Source of the DNA: Burkholderiaceae bacterium
Lineage (GTDB): Bacteria; Pseudomonadota; Gammaproteobacteria; Burkholderiales; Burkholderiaceae_E
Reading direction: 5' to 3'
Length of the DNA stretch: 64,000 bases
NCBI GenBank assembly: GCA_021463505.1
Contig: JAJTYR010000004.1
Span: 1-64,000, forward strand
Of this stretch, positions 39,469 to 50,609 are shown piece by piece. The notes under the pieces are model-generated. The model was not told the origin of the DNA. It saw only the letters and a list, made by a program, of their open reading frames with translations, and did not search any database. Made by a program: the position numbers and the translations under genes. The stretch's first letter is position 1. The number at the start of each line of letters is the position of its first letter.

Positions 39469-40974
39469 ATGATCGACCCGCGCGATCCGGCACCCCCGGC
39501 TCCCACCTCGCGTATCGGCATCCGCCCGTCACCTTCGAGCGAACTCGCCGCGCTCGGCCTGTGCCGGGCCGCCGAGGCCATTGCGCGTGGCGAAACCAGC
39601 TGCGTCGACTACGCGCTCGCGCTGCTCGCGGCCATCGAGCGCACGCGATCGACCAACGCGTGGCTGCACGTCGACGCCGGACGCCTGCTCGAGGCGGCCG
39701 CGCACGCCGACGACCTGCGCGACGGGTGCGGCCCGCTCCACGGCGTGCCGCTCGCCCTCAAGGACAACATCGACGTCGCCGGTGTGCCGACGACCGCGGG
39801 CAGCCCCGCCCTGAGAGCGCACGTGCCGCGGCGCGACAGTGTCGTGGCGCAGCGCCTGCTCGAAGCCGGTGCGTTGGTGCTCGGCAAGACGAACCTGCAC
39901 GAATTCGCGCTCGGCGTCACCTCCGACAACGCGGCGTTCGGTGCCGTACGCAACCCGCATGCGCCCGACCGGATTGCCGGCGGTTCGAGCGGTGGCGCAG
40001 CCGCCGCGGTGGCCGCGTTCGCCGCGCCTGCCGCGATCGGCACCGACACCGGTGGCTCGATCCGGATTCCGGCGGCACTGTGCGGCGTCGTCGGCTTCCG
40101 GCCGAGCACCGGCCGATGGCCGACCGACGGGATCGTGCCGCTTTCGTGGACACGCGACACACCGGGGCCGATCGCGCGCAGCGTGGCGGACTGCGCGCTG
40201 CTCGACGCGGTGGTCGTCGGCGGCGTCGTGCATCACGCTCGCGCACGCGCAGCACACGGTGCCGGCGCCACCACACCCGGTGCCGCGCGGCTTCGCGAAT
40301 TGCGGGTCGGGTTGCCGCCGCAGCGTTTTCTGGCCCCGCTCGACGCCGGACTCGCCGAGGTCGTCGACGCGGCACTCGCATGCTTGCGGGCAGCCGGCGC
40401 CACGCTCGTGCCCTGCGAGATCGACGACGTCGACGCACTCACGCACGCAACCGGCATGACGATCGCGCAGCACGAAACGCCACAGGCATTGCGCGCCTAT
40501 TTCACCCGTCATGCGCTCGCGTTCGATGCCGCAGCGCTCGTCGCGGCGATCGCGAGCCCCGAGGTTCGCGCCGCCTTCGAGGACATCTTCCGCGACAGCC
40601 CGATCCGCGCAAGCACCTACCGGCGCGCGATGCGCGACCTCCGGCCGGCGCTGCAGCGCGCGTGGCAGCGCTGCTTCGAGATGCACCGGCTCGATGTGCT
40701 GCTGTACCCGACGACCGCGCTGCCGGCGGCGCGCATCGGCGAAGAGTTCGTACAGATCGGCAACGAGCGCATGCCGGTGTTCTTCGCATACATCCGCAAC
40801 ACCGAACCCGGAACCGTGGTCGGCGCGCCGGGACTGTCGCTTCCGGTCGGCGCGACGCGATCAGGACTTCCCGTGGGGCTCGCCGTCGATGCGCGACCGG
40901 GCGACGACGGGCATCTGCTGCAGGTGGGAATGTCGCTGGAAGCCTGCTTCACCGCGGGCCCGGCGCAACGCTGA
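39469..40974 (+). CDS. Amidase (amidase signature family)
   Basis: The 501-residue enzyme hydrolyses an amide to acid and ammonia or amine. The Ser-cisSer-Lys triad is visible: Lys98 in PLALKDNID, Ser173 in GGSSGG and Ser197 in TDTGGSIR. Family relatives include indoleacetamide hydrolase and GatA, but gatB and gatC are absent nearby, so a tRNA role is unlikely. Last gene of the moaF operon; it suggests that the pathway substrate or an intermediate contains an amide. Confidence 0.9.
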   Translation: MIDPRDPAPPAPTSRIGIRPSPSSELAALGLCRAAEAIARGETSCVDYALALLAAIERTRSTNAWLHVDAGRLLEAAAHADDLRDGCGPLHGVPLALKDNIDVAGVPTTAGSPALRAHVPRRDSVVAQRLLEAGALVLGKTNLHEFALGVTSDNAAFGAVRNPHAPDRIAGGSSGGAAAAVAAFAAPAAIGTDTGGSIRIPAALCGVVGFRPSTGRWPTDGIVPLSWTRDTPGPIARSVADCALLDAVVVGGVVHHARARAAHGAGATTPGAARLRELRVGLPPQRFLAPLDAGLAEVVDAALACLRAAGATLVPCEIDDVDALTHATGMTIAQHETPQALRAYFTRHALAFDAAALVAAIASPEVRAAFEDIFRDSPIRASTYRRAMRDLRPALQRAWQRCFEMHRLDVLLYPTTALPAARIGEEFVQIGNERMPVFFAYIRNTEPGTVVGAPGLSLPVGATRSGLPVGLAVDARPGDDGHLLQVGMSLEACFTAGPAQR

Positions 40975-40983
40975 TCAGGAAAA

Positions 40984-41018
40984 GCAAAGGGCCAGACCCC
41001 TCGTGAGATCCGGCCCTC
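40984..41018 (-). terminator. Terminator of tRNA-Pro
   Basis: Read on the minus strand, AGGGCC and GGCCCT form a stem, extended by two pairs after one mismatch. TTTGCTTTT follows. It lies just after the 3' end of tRNA-Pro; it may also work weakly for the convergent amidase transcript. Confidence 0.55.
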
Positions 41019-41027
41019 CGGTCCGAT

Positions 41028-41106
<79 letters not shown>

Positions 41107-41205
41107 GCGTCGAAGTATACCAGCGCGCATGCCACCGGCGGTCCGCGCATGCCACACTGCAGGGTCCCGACGCGCGTCGTCCGGCCGCGGCGCAGGAGCC
41201 CTTGC

Positions 41206-43275
41206 ATGGCCATCAGGCGCAGTTCCCCCGCGGACTTCAAGCCCTGCCGGCATCACCCGGTCACTGGCGCGTTCGATGCAATCGTGATCGGATCGGGAAT
41301 CGGCGGCCTGGCAGCTGCGGCGCTGCTCGCAAGATTCGGCGGCAGGAAAGTGCTGGTGCTCGAGCGGCACTACACGCCCGGCGGCTTCACGCACGTGTTC
41401 CGGCGCCCCGGCTACGAGTGGGACGTCGGCGTGCACTACATCGGCAACGTGCGACCCGGGTCGACGCTGCGCGCGGTGTTCGACGTGATCGGCAACGGGG
41501 GCATCGAGTGGGCCGACATGGGCGATGTCTACGACCGCATCGTGATCGGTGAGGACTGCTACGACTTTCCGAAGGGACGCGAGCGTTTCCGCGCCGCGAT
41601 GAAGGCGTACTTTCCCGCGGAGGGAGCGGCCATCGATGCCTGCCTTGTGGCACTGCACGATGCGCTCTCGGGGCTCGACCGCTACATGGCAGCGAAGGTG
41701 CTGCCGGGGACGATCGGGGCGCTGGCGAGCCCGCTGCTCGGGCGCAGGGCGCTGGGCTGGGCGAAGCAGACCACGCGCGAGGTGCTCGAAGGCTTCACGC
41801 GCAATCAGCGCCTGATTGCCGTGTTGACCGGGCAGTTCGGCGACTACGGGCCGCCCCCGGCCGAATCGAGCTTCCTCGTCCACGCGATGATCGCGAGTCA
41901 CTATCTCGACGGGGGCTACTACCCGGTCGGCGGCTCAGGCGTGCTCGTCGATACGATCGTTCCCGGGATCCAGGCAGCCGGCGGACGCCTGCTGATCAAC
42001 GCGAAAGTCGCCGGAATCGTCGTCGAAGACAATGCCGCCGTCGGCGTGAAGATGAAGCTGGACGGGGCGACGATCCGCGCGCCGGTGGTCGTCAGCGACG
42101 CCGGCGTCGTCAACACTTTCGCCCGGTTGCTGCCGCAGGATGCGGCGTCTCGCCACGGCCTGTCACAGGCGCTGGCCACGGTGCAACCGTCGGTGGCGCA
42201 CCTGTGCCTGTACGTTGGCCTGCGCGAGAGCGCACGGTCGCTGCGCCTGCCGCGGGACAACATCTGGCTGTACCCGCACGAAGACCACGAGCGCAGCTTC
42301 GCCGCGGCCAGCAGCGGCCCCGAGACGCCGCTGGCGGCGGTCTTCATCTCGTTTCCGTCCGCGAAGGATCCCGATCTCGAGAGACGCCACCCGGGTCGCG
42401 CCACGATCGACGTCGTTGCCATCGCACCTTTTGCCGGGTTCGAGCGCTGGCGCGACAAGGTCGATTACCATGAGCTTTCGACGCCGCTGACGACGCGACA
42501 CTTCTGCAGCTACGGGCAGGGGGAGATCTACGGCATCGAGCACTCGCCGCAGCGCTTCCGGCAGCGCATCCTCAGGCCGGCGACACCGATACGAGGCCTC
42601 TATCTCACTGGCCAGGACATCGTCACGTGCGGCGTCGGCGGCGCGCTGATGGGCGGCGTGCTGGCCGCCTCCTCGATCCTGCACCGCAACCTGCTGGCCG
42701 CGATCCGCCAGGGCGCGCCGCGCGGGGGGGCGGTGAACGGGAAGCAGACGCGCCGGTCAGCTGAGCAGTTCGAGCGCGCGCATCAGCTCTTTGCGCACCG
42801 CATCGAGTTCCGCACTGTCGGGTGCCGACGCCGCGGCTTGCGGCGCTTCGCTGCCGGCGGCGTCGGCGGGCAGCGCCGGCTCGCGAGACCGGCCGTTCTG
42901 TGCGTTGTCTCCGAGGCGATTGCGCGCGCCGCTGATCGTGAAGCCCTGTTCGTACAGCAGGTCGCGGATGCGCCGCACCAGCAGCACCTCGTGATGCTGG
43001 TAATAACGGCGATTGCCGCGCCGCTTCATCGGGCGCAGCTGGGTGAATTCCTGTTCCCAGTAGCGCAGCACGTGCGGCTTGACGCCACACAACTCGCTCA
43101 CCTCGCCGATCGTGAAATAGCGCTTGGCGGGAATCGGCGGCAGTGGTGCCTTGTGCTCGGACTTGTTCTGCATGCTCGACCGTGCGGGATCGAAGGGCTG
43201 GACGTTCGCGACGCAAACGTCAGTGACCCGCCTCCTCGATCTGCGACTTCAGCTTCTGGCTGGCGTGGAAGGTGA
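41206..43275 (+). CDS. FAD-dependent phytoene desaturase / retinol saturase-like oxidoreductase, probable frameshift at the 3' end
   Basis: From the ATG at 41206 (AGGAG upstream) the protein shows the FAD site [35 protein letters not shown] and the family C terminus [20 protein letters not shown]. Similarity ends near 42720, after about 505 residues. The frame then stays open for another 540 bases, antisense to all of the merR gene and part of ihfA. A run of seven G at 42724-42730 lies at the point of change. With six G the protein would stop at 42736 (509 residues, normal length); with eight it would stop at 42764. The long C-terminal tail is therefore probably not real. The substrate is unknown; relatives act on carotenoids, retinol or polyunsaturated chains. 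Confidence 0.75.
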   Translation: MAIRRSSPADFKPCRHHPVTGAFDAIVIGSGIGGLAAAALLARFGGRKVLVLERHYTPGGFTHVFRRPGYEWDVGVHYIGNVRPGSTLRAVFDVIGNGGIEWADMGDVYDRIVIGEDCYDFPKGRERFRAAMKAYFPAEGAAIDACLVALHDALSGLDRYMAAKVLPGTIGALASPLLGRRALGWAKQTTREVLEGFTRNQRLIAVLTGQFGDYGPPPAESSFLVHAMIASHYLDGGYYPVGGSGVLVDTIVPGIQAAGGRLLINAKVAGIVVEDNAAVGVKMKLDGATIRAPVVVSDAGVVNTFARLLPQDAASRHGLSQALATVQPSVAHLCLYVGLRESARSLRLPRDNIWLYPHEDHERSFAAASSGPETPLAAVFISFPSAKDPDLERRHPGRATIDVVAIAPFAGFERWRDKVDYHELSTPLTTRHFCSYGQGEIYGIEHSPQRFRQRILRPATPIRGLYLTGQDIVTCGVGGALMGGVLAASSILHRNLLAAIRQGAPRGGAVNGKQTRRSAEQFERAHQLFAHRIEFRTVGCRRRGLRRFAAGGVGGQRRLARPAVLCVVSEAIARAADREALFVQQVADAPHQQHLVMLVITAIAAPLHRAQLGEFLFPVAQHVRLDATQLAHLADREIALGGNRRQWCLVLGLVLHARPCGIEGLDVRDANVSDPPPRSATSASGWRGR
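42757..43173 (-). CDS. MerR-family transcriptional regulator
   Basis: The 138-residue protein has an N-terminal MerR helix-turn-helix ([27 protein letters not shown]) and [19 protein letters not shown] in the wing. The short Ala/Pro-rich C-terminal part has no metal-binding Cys. It is the small MerR protein normally placed after ihfA in proteobacteria; its target is unknown. Confidence 0.92.
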   Translation of the reverse strand: MQNKSEHKAPLPPIPAKRYFTIGEVSELCGVKPHVLRYWEQEFTQLRPMKRRGNRRYYQHHEVLLVRRIRDLLYEQGFTISGARNRLGDNAQNGRSREPALPADAAGSEAPQAAASAPDSAELDAVRKELMRALELLS

Positions 43276-43600
43276 CCACGCGTCGAGCCGAGATCGGAAT
43301 CTCCTCACCGGTCTTGGGGTTACGCCCCGGCCGTTGCGGCTTGTCGCGCAACTGGAAGTTGCCGAACCCCGAGAGCTTGACGCTCTCGCCGCGCCCGAGT
43401 GCGTCGCGGATCTCGTCGAAGAAGGTCTCGACCATGTCCTTGGCTTCGCGCTTGTTGAGGCCGACGCGCTCGAACAGCATTTCCGCGAGTTCGGCCTTGG
43501 TCAGCGTGAGCGCCTCGCCTGCCGGGGTGTCCCCGGGCGCCTCGCCCAGGGTATCGGGCACGGCTTGGCCAAACTGGGTCATCATCTCCGCCACTCGCAT
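43220..43600 (-). CDS. ihfA: Integration host factor subunit alpha
   Basis: The 126-residue protein contains the HU/IHF fold: [36 protein letters not shown] and the DNA-intercalating arm [20 protein letters not shown] with its conserved Pro. It bends DNA as a heterodimer with IhfB. It has an N-terminal extension of roughly 30 residues before the conserved start. ATG 43600 is chosen; GTG 43615 and ATG 43585 or 43582 are alternatives. Confidence 0.93.
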   Translation of the reverse strand: MRVAEMMTQFGQAVPDTLGEAPGDTPAGEALTLTKAELAEMLFERVGLNKREAKDMVETFFDEIRDALGRGESVKLSGFGNFQLRDKPQRPGRNPKTGEEIPISARRVVTFHASQKLKSQIEEAGH

Positions 43601-43630
43601 CGAATCTGCCTGCACGACCTTGGCCGGTAA

Positions 43631-46033
43631 TCAGGAGCCGGAGCGCAGCCTGGCATCGATCGTGCGTCCCAGACAGGCGACGATCGCATCGACCGCGGCC
43701 GCCGCCTCGGCATCGCTCAGCGTGCGACGAGTATCTTGCATCCACAGACGGAAGGCAAGGCTTTTTTCCTTATTTTCCAATCCCTTACCGCGATATTCAT
43801 CGAACAACCTGACGTGTTTCACGATCTGTGCGGCGGGCTCCGAAGCCACCGCCGCAGCGATTTCGGCGGACACGGAGGCCGCTGATCGATCACTGTCGAC
43901 GACGAGCGACAGATCGCGGAGCACCGGTGGGAATTTCGAGACATCTACATGAACAGGAACGATTCGTTCCAGTAACGGCTCCAGGTCGAGTTCGGCAACG
44001 ATTGCCGGCTGCGTCAGTTCGTATTCCTGGACCAGCGCCGGATGGAGCTCACCGAGCCAGCCCAGCGCGCGCGCGCCGATCCGGACGCGCGCGCTGCGCC
44101 CCGGATGCAGCGCCGGGTGGACAGCCGATTCGAACTGGAGCGCCGCGGCGGCGACGGCTTCGAGATCGCCCTTCACGTCGAAGAAATCGACCCTGCGGGC
44201 GGCTGCGCCCCACTGCTCATCGAGTTGCGAGCCAAAGGCCAGCAGACCGAGCCGGCGCGGCTGCGCAACCCCGTGCACCTGTTGCGGCCCCGCAGTGACC
44301 GAAGCGTCGGCGAGGAACACCCGACCCAGCTCGAAGAGCCGCACGCGCGAAGCCTTGCGATTGAGGTTCGCGCGCAGCGTCTCGAGCAGCCCGCCCCAGA
44401 GCGTGGTGCGCATCACGTCCATCTGCGCGGCGATCGGATTCAGCAGGCGGATCGGCTGGCAGCCGCTGAGCCGACGGTCGGATGTACCGGCCACGAAGCT
44501 GTAGTGGATCGCCTCCTGGTAGTCGCGCGCCGCGACCTGTCGCTTCAGCGCGCCGACCGTGCGCAGGGCCTCGGGCACCGGCCGCATCGATACCCCGCTC
44601 TTCGGCGGGCGCAACGGCAGCCGCTCGTAGCCCCAGATGCGGACCACCTCCTCGATCAGGTCTTCCTCGATCTGCAGGTCGAAGCGGTACGACGGCGGGG
44701 TCACCACGAAACGCCCGTTCTCGCGTCGCGCCGGCAGCCGCAGGCGCTCGAAGACCGCGGCGATCTCGGCCTCGGGAATGTCGATGCCGATCACCTTGCG
44801 GGCGCGTGCGATGCGCAGGCTCACCGGCGCGCGCGCTGGCAGTGCGGTGATCGTGTCGTCGAGCGGGCCGGCCTGCCCGCCGCAGATCGCGAGAACGAGC
44901 CGGGTGATGTATTCGAGGTGATCGACGGTGGTGGCAGCGTCGACTCCGCGCTCGAAACGCGCGCTCGCGTCGGTGGCAAAGTTGTAGCGGCGCGAGCGCC
45001 CGGCGATCGCCGCCGGCCACCAGAAGGCAGCCTCGAGATAGACATCCCGGGTGTCACCGGACACGGCGGTGGCCTCACCGCCCATGATCCCCGCCAGGCT
45101 CTCCACCTGACGCGCGTCGGCGATCACACCGACATCGGCTGCGAGATCCACCGTCTGCCCGTTCAGCAGCGCCAGCCGCTCGCCGGCGCGCGCCCAGCGC
45201 ACTTCGAGACCGCCCGCGATGCGATCGAGATCGAAGACGTGCGAGGGCCGGCCGAGCTCGAGCATCACGTAATTCGAAATGTCGACCAGCGCCGAGATGC
45301 TGCGCTGGCCGGCACGCTCGAGGCGCTGGCGCATCCAGGCCGGAGTGGGTGCCCCGGGGTCGACGCCGCGGACCACGCGCCCTGAAAAACGGCCGCACAG
45401 ATCCGGCGCCAACACCCGGACCGGCAGGCGGTCGTCGATCGCGACCGGGGCCGGCTCGAACACCGGCTCACGCAGCGGCGCGCCGGAGATCGCGGCCAGC
45501 TCGCGCGCCACGCCATGGACGCTCATGCAGTGCGCCAGGTTCGGGGTGAGCTTGAGCGTGTAGATCAACTCGTCGAGCGCCAGCGTGCCCCGCAGATCGG
45601 CACCTGCCGGCGCATCGGCCGACAGGGCCATCAGGCCGCTGTGATCGTCCGAAAGCCCGAGTTCGCGCGCCGAGCACAGCATGCCGTGGCTTTCGATTCC
45701 GCGCATCTTCACCAGCTCGATCGCCAGACCGCCGGGCAGCCGCGCACCGGGCAGCGCGCACGGTACGCGCATCCCGACCGCCACGTTCGGGGCGCCGCAG
45801 ACGATCGTACGCAATCGGCCGTCGCCGGCGTCGACTTCGCACACCGACAGCTTGTCGGCATTCGGGTGGCGCGCGACGCTGCGCACTTCGGCGACCACGA
45901 CGCCACTGAAGGGTGGCGCCGCCGGGTGGATCTCTTCGACCTCCAGTCCGGCCATCGTGAGGCGGTCGGCGATTTCCGTGCCGGCCCAACCGGGCGACGC
46001 GAAGCTCCTCAACCAGCTTTCCGGGATACGCAT
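43631..46033 (-). CDS. pheT: Phenylalanine-tRNA ligase beta subunit
   Basis: The 800-residue beta chain has the N-terminal tRNA-binding EMAP-like domain (about residues 40-150), the B3/B4 editing domain, the B5 domain and the C-terminal anticodon-binding FDX-ACB domain (KFPPVLRDLSLVVDSD, LFDEYRGKGLENKEKSLAFRL). It forms the heterotetramer with PheS. It begins 15 bases after pheS. The segment at about 43735-43810 is unusually AT-rich. Confidence 0.97.
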   Translation of the reverse strand: MRIPESWLRSFASPGWAGTEIADRLTMAGLEVEEIHPAAPPFSGVVVAEVRSVARHPNADKLSVCEVDAGDGRLRTIVCGAPNVAVGMRVPCALPGARLPGGLAIELVKMRGIESHGMLCSARELGLSDDHSGLMALSADAPAGADLRGTLALDELIYTLKLTPNLAHCMSVHGVARELAAISGAPLREPVFEPAPVAIDDRLPVRVLAPDLCGRFSGRVVRGVDPGAPTPAWMRQRLERAGQRSISALVDISNYVMLELGRPSHVFDLDRIAGGLEVRWARAGERLALLNGQTVDLAADVGVIADARQVESLAGIMGGEATAVSGDTRDVYLEAAFWWPAAIAGRSRRYNFATDASARFERGVDAATTVDHLEYITRLVLAICGGQAGPLDDTITALPARAPVSLRIARARKVIGIDIPEAEIAAVFERLRLPARRENGRFVVTPPSYRFDLQIEEDLIEEVVRIWGYERLPLRPPKSGVSMRPVPEALRTVGALKRQVAARDYQEAIHYSFVAGTSDRRLSGCQPIRLLNPIAAQMDVMRTTLWGGLLETLRANLNRKASRVRLFELGRVFLADASVTAGPQQVHGVAQPRRLGLLAFGSQLDEQWGAAARRVDFFDVKGDLEAVAAAALQFESAVHPALHPGRSARVRIGARALGWLGELHPALVQEYELTQPAIVAELDLEPLLERIVPVHVDVSKFPPVLRDLSLVVDSDRSAASVSAEIAAAVASEPAAQIVKHVRLFDEYRGKGLENKEKSLAFRLWMQDTRRTLSDAEAAAAVDAIVACLGRTIDARLRSGS

Positions 46034-46048
46034 CGGGGAGGCTCCGCC

Positions 46049-47617
<1,569 letters not shown>

Positions 47618-47815
47618 TTACGCGTACGGCAGCATGGCCTTGACGGCATCGACGTCCGTGTCGTGCACGTGCATCGTTCCCCGCAACTGGCGTTTGTTCT
47701 TGGTGGTCTTCTTGGTGAGGATGTGGCGCTTGAACGCCTGGCCGCGCTTCACGCTGCCCGAGGCGCGCACGCGGAACCGCTTGGCCGCGCCTCTCTTCGT
47801 TTTCATCTTGGGCAT
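47618..47815 (-). CDS. rpmI: 50S ribosomal protein L35
   Basis: The 65-residue basic protein begins [20 protein letters not shown] and contains [20 protein letters not shown]. The length is standard for L35. Confidence 0.98.
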   Translation of the reverse strand: MPKMKTKRGAAKRFRVRASGSVKRGQAFKRHILTKKTTKNKRQLRGTMHVHDTDVDAVKAMLPYA

Positions 47816-47912
47816 GATGGCCCCCTGCCTTCACTTCGATTGCCGCGTCGGGTGTCCGGCAACCTGCCGGCACTTCGGGAACCCGCCTGGCTTGTGTAAC
47901 TGCCTTGCGTGA

Positions 47913-48434
47913 CTACTTCTTCTTCCGTGGCGCGATCACCATGATCATCTGCCGGCCTTCGAGGCGCGGCATCTGCTCGACCAGCGCGAGTTCGTCGAGA
48001 TCGGTGCGCACCCGCTCGAGCAGGCGCACGCCGAACTCCTGGTGCGCCATCTCGCGTCCGCGAAACCGCAGCGTGACTTTCGCCTTGTCGCCCTCTTCCA
48101 GGAATCGCCGCAGGTTGCGCAGCTTCACCATGTAATCGCCCTCGTCGGTCCCAGGCCGGAACTTGACTTCCTTGATCTGGATGACCTTCTGCTTCAGGCG
48201 GGCATCGTGCTGCCGCTTCTGCTCCTGGTACTTGAACTTGCCGTAGTCCATCAGGCGGCAGACGGGAGGGCTGGCCTGCGGCGCGATTTCGACCAGGTCG
48301 ACTTCGGCCTCTTCGGCCATGCGCATGGCCTCCCTCAGGCTGACGATGCCGAGCGGTTCGTTCTCCGTGCCCACGAGCCGCACTTCGGGCACGGCGATCT
48401 CACCGTTGATGCGATGCGCGCGATCGGTAGCGAT
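47913..48434 (-). CDS. infC: Translation initiation factor IF-3, apparent ATC start codon
   Basis: The protein (173 residues) matches IF-3 from [12 protein letters not shown] through [13 protein letters not shown] and [16 protein letters not shown] to the C-terminal [11 protein letters not shown]. No ATG, GTG or TTG occurs at the expected start. The codon there is ATC (48434-48432), with AGGAG eight bases ahead. A rare start codon is known for E. coli infC (AUU), where IF-3 represses its own translation. Same control is inferred here. An upstream ATG-initiated reading of 195 residues is less likely. Confidence 0.93.
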   Translation of the reverse strand: MATDRAHRINGEIAVPEVRLVGTENEPLGIVSLREAMRMAEEAEVDLVEIAPQASPPVCRLMDYGKFKYQEQKRQHDARLKQKVIQIKEVKFRPGTDEGDYMVKLRNLRRFLEEGDKAKVTLRFRGREMAHQEFGVRLLERVRTDLDELALVEQMPRLEGRQMIMVIAPRKKK

Positions 48435-48533
48435 GCTGCGTTCTCCTGCGAATGGACAAATACAACGGCCGTGCGACGACACCGACCCGCTCGCGGGCAT
48501 GTCTCGCGTCGCGAAACATGCCGCGCTCGCCGG

Positions 48534-50453
48534 TCATTGCGGGTTGGATCGCTTGAGCGCGACGTCTTCGGAGAGTCGCGCCGCGAACGCCCCGACGTCG
48601 AGGACGCCGGACCCGGCCCCCCCGCGCGCGCGCACGGCCACCGTGCCAGCCTGCCGCTCCTTGTCGCCGACGACGAGGAGATACGGGATCTTCTGCAGGC
48701 TGCCTTCGCGGATTTTATAGTTGATTTTTTCGTTCCGCAAATCGGCCTGCACCCTAAACCCTTGTTTTCTCAATGTTTCCGCAACAGACGTTGCATATTG
48801 CGCCTGCGCATCGGTGATGTTCATGACGACCGCCTGGACGGGGGCCAGCCACATCGGGAGCGCCCCGGCGTGGTGCTCGATCAGGATGCCGATGAAGCGT
48901 TCGAGCGAACCGACGATCGCCCGATGCAGCATCACCGGCACGCGCCGCGTGTTGTCTTCGGCCACGTATTCCGCGCCGAGCCGGCCGGCCATGTTGAAAT
49001 CGACCTGCATCGTGCCGCACTGCCATTCACGGCCGATCGCGTCTTTCAGCGTGTATTCGATCTTCGGGCCGTAGAAGGCCCCCTCGCCGGGCGAGATCGC
49101 GAATTCGCAATCGGCGCGGCGCAGGCTTTCCATCAGTGCCTGTTCGGCGCGCTCCCAGGCTTCGTCGGTGCCGACCCGCTTGTCGGGTCGCGTGGCGACC
49201 TTGTAGAGGATCTGTCCGAAGCCGAAGTCACGGTAGACCGCCTGAAGTTGCGCGGTGAACGCCACGCACTCGTCGAGGATCTGGTCCTCGGTGCAGAACA
49301 CGTGGCCGTCGTCCTGCGTGAACCCGCGCACCCGCATGATGCCGTGCAGCGCACCGGACGGCTCGTTGCGATGGCATTGGCCGAATTCGCCGTAGCGCAG
49401 CGGCAGGTCACGGTACGAGCGCAGATCGGCCTTGAAGATCTGCACGTGCCCGGGGCAGTTCATCGGCTTGAGCGCGTAGTGCCGGTTCTCCGACTCGGTC
49501 GTGAACATGTTCTCGCGGTAGTTCTGCCAGTGACCGGTGCGCTCCCACAGGCTGCGGTCGAGGATCTGCGGCCCCTTGACCTCCTGGTAGCCGCACTCCA
49601 GGTAGACGCCCCGCATGTACTGCTCGATCTGCTGCCACAGCGCCCAGCCCTTCGGGTGCCAGAACACCAGTCCCGGGGCCTCTTCCTGCATGTGAAACAG
49701 ATCGAGTTCGCGCCCCAGCCGGCGGTGGTCGCGCTTCTCGGCCTCGGCCAGCATGTGCAGCCAGGCGTCCTGGTCCTCCTTCTTCGCCCAGGCAGTGCCG
49801 TAGATGCGCTGGAGCATCTCGTTCTTCGAGTCGCCGCGCCAGTAGGCGCCGGCCAGCTTCATCAGCTTGAACACCTTCAGTCGGCCCGTGGACGGCACGT
49901 GCGGACCGCGGCACAGATCGACGAAATCGCCCTCGCGATACAGCGTGATGGGTTCGCCGGCGGGAATCGAGGCGATGATCTCGGCCTTGTACTTCTCGCC
50001 GATCGACTCGAAGAACTCCACCGCCTCGTCGCGATCGCGCAGCTCGCGCACCACCGGCTCGTCCCTGGTCGCAAGCTCGACCATCTTCGCCTCGATGGCA
50101 ACGAGATCTTCCGGCGTGAACGGGCGCTTGTAGGAGAAGTCGTAGTAGAAGCCGTTCTCGATCACCGGCCCGATCGTGACCTGCGCGTCGGGGAACAGCG
50201 TCTTGACCGCCCACGCGAGCAGGTGCGCGGTGGAGTGGCGGATGACCTCCAGGCCATCCGGATCGCGGTCGGTGACGATCGCCACCGTGGCATCGGCTTC
50301 GATGCGGTGCGAGGTGTCGACCAGGCGCCCGTCGACGCGGCCGGCCAGCGCCGCCCTGGCCAGGCCGGCGCCGATCGATACGGCGACGTCGGCGACCGTC
50401 GGCGGCGCATCGAAGCGTCGTTGCGAACCATCGGGCAGCGTGATGACGACCAT
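48534..50453 (-). CDS. thrS: Threonine-tRNA ligase
   Basis: The 639-residue class II synthetase has an N-terminal TGS domain ([16 protein letters not shown]). The editing domain carries [10 protein letters not shown] and the Zn-site region. The catalytic core shows [37 protein letters not shown] (motif 2) and [18 protein letters not shown] (motif 3). The C-terminal anticodon-binding domain ends at 48534. The ATG chosen is the one directly before the TGS domain. The coding segment at 48711-48800 is markedly AT-rich. Confidence 0.97.
   Translation of the reverse strand: MVVITLPDGSQRRFDAPPTVADVAVSIGAGLARAALAGRVDGRLVDTSHRIEADATVAIVTDRDPDGLEVIRHSTAHLLAWAVKTLFPDAQVTIGPVIENGFYYDFSYKRPFTPEDLVAIEAKMVELATRDEPVVRELRDRDEAVEFFESIGEKYKAEIIASIPAGEPITLYREGDFVDLCRGPHVPSTGRLKVFKLMKLAGAYWRGDSKNEMLQRIYGTAWAKKEDQDAWLHMLAEAEKRDHRRLGRELDLFHMQEEAPGLVFWHPKGWALWQQIEQYMRGVYLECGYQEVKGPQILDRSLWERTGHWQNYRENMFTTESENRHYALKPMNCPGHVQIFKADLRSYRDLPLRYGEFGQCHRNEPSGALHGIMRVRGFTQDDGHVFCTEDQILDECVAFTAQLQAVYRDFGFGQILYKVATRPDKRVGTDEAWERAEQALMESLRRADCEFAISPGEGAFYGPKIEYTLKDAIGREWQCGTMQVDFNMAGRLGAEYVAEDNTRRVPVMLHRAIVGSLERFIGILIEHHAGALPMWLAPVQAVVMNITDAQAQYATSVAETLRKQGFRVQADLRNEKINYKIREGSLQKIPYLLVVGDKERQAGTVAVRARGGAGSGVLDVGAFAARLSEDVALKRSNPQ
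48714..48741 (-). promoter_or_regulatory. Possible internal promoter for infC within thrS
   Basis: On the minus strand, TTTGCG (48736-48741) and TATAAA (48714-48719) are 16 bases apart, inside an AT-rich part of thrS about 280 bases ahead of infC. Promoters for infC inside thrS are known in E. coli. Confidence 0.4.
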
Positions 50454-50521
50454 GGCGGGCGAACAGGGCGGCCGGCGCGGTAGCCGGTGCGCGGCGCGAT
50501 GTCTGTGGACTGGTAGTTGAT

Positions 50522-50598
50522 TGGTAGGCGCGATTGGACTCGAACCAACGACCCCCACCATGTCAAGGTGGTGCTCTAACCAGCTGAGCTACGCGCCT
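50522..50598 (-). tRNA. tRNA-Val (anticodon GAC)
   Basis: The 77-base gene includes CCA. The acceptor stem AGGCGCG pairs with CGCGCCT. The anticodon loop TTGACAT lies between CCACC and GGTGG, and the T loop is GTTCGAGTC. It reads GUC and GUU codons. It lies upstream of thrS. Confidence 0.97.
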
Positions 50599-50609
50599 GC
50601 AAACGAAAA

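Noticed and set aside
47913-48500. 195-residue version of IF-3 starting upstream of the ATC
   Set aside because: The added residues do not resemble IF-3, and the AGGAG site is placed correctly for the ATC codon at 48434.
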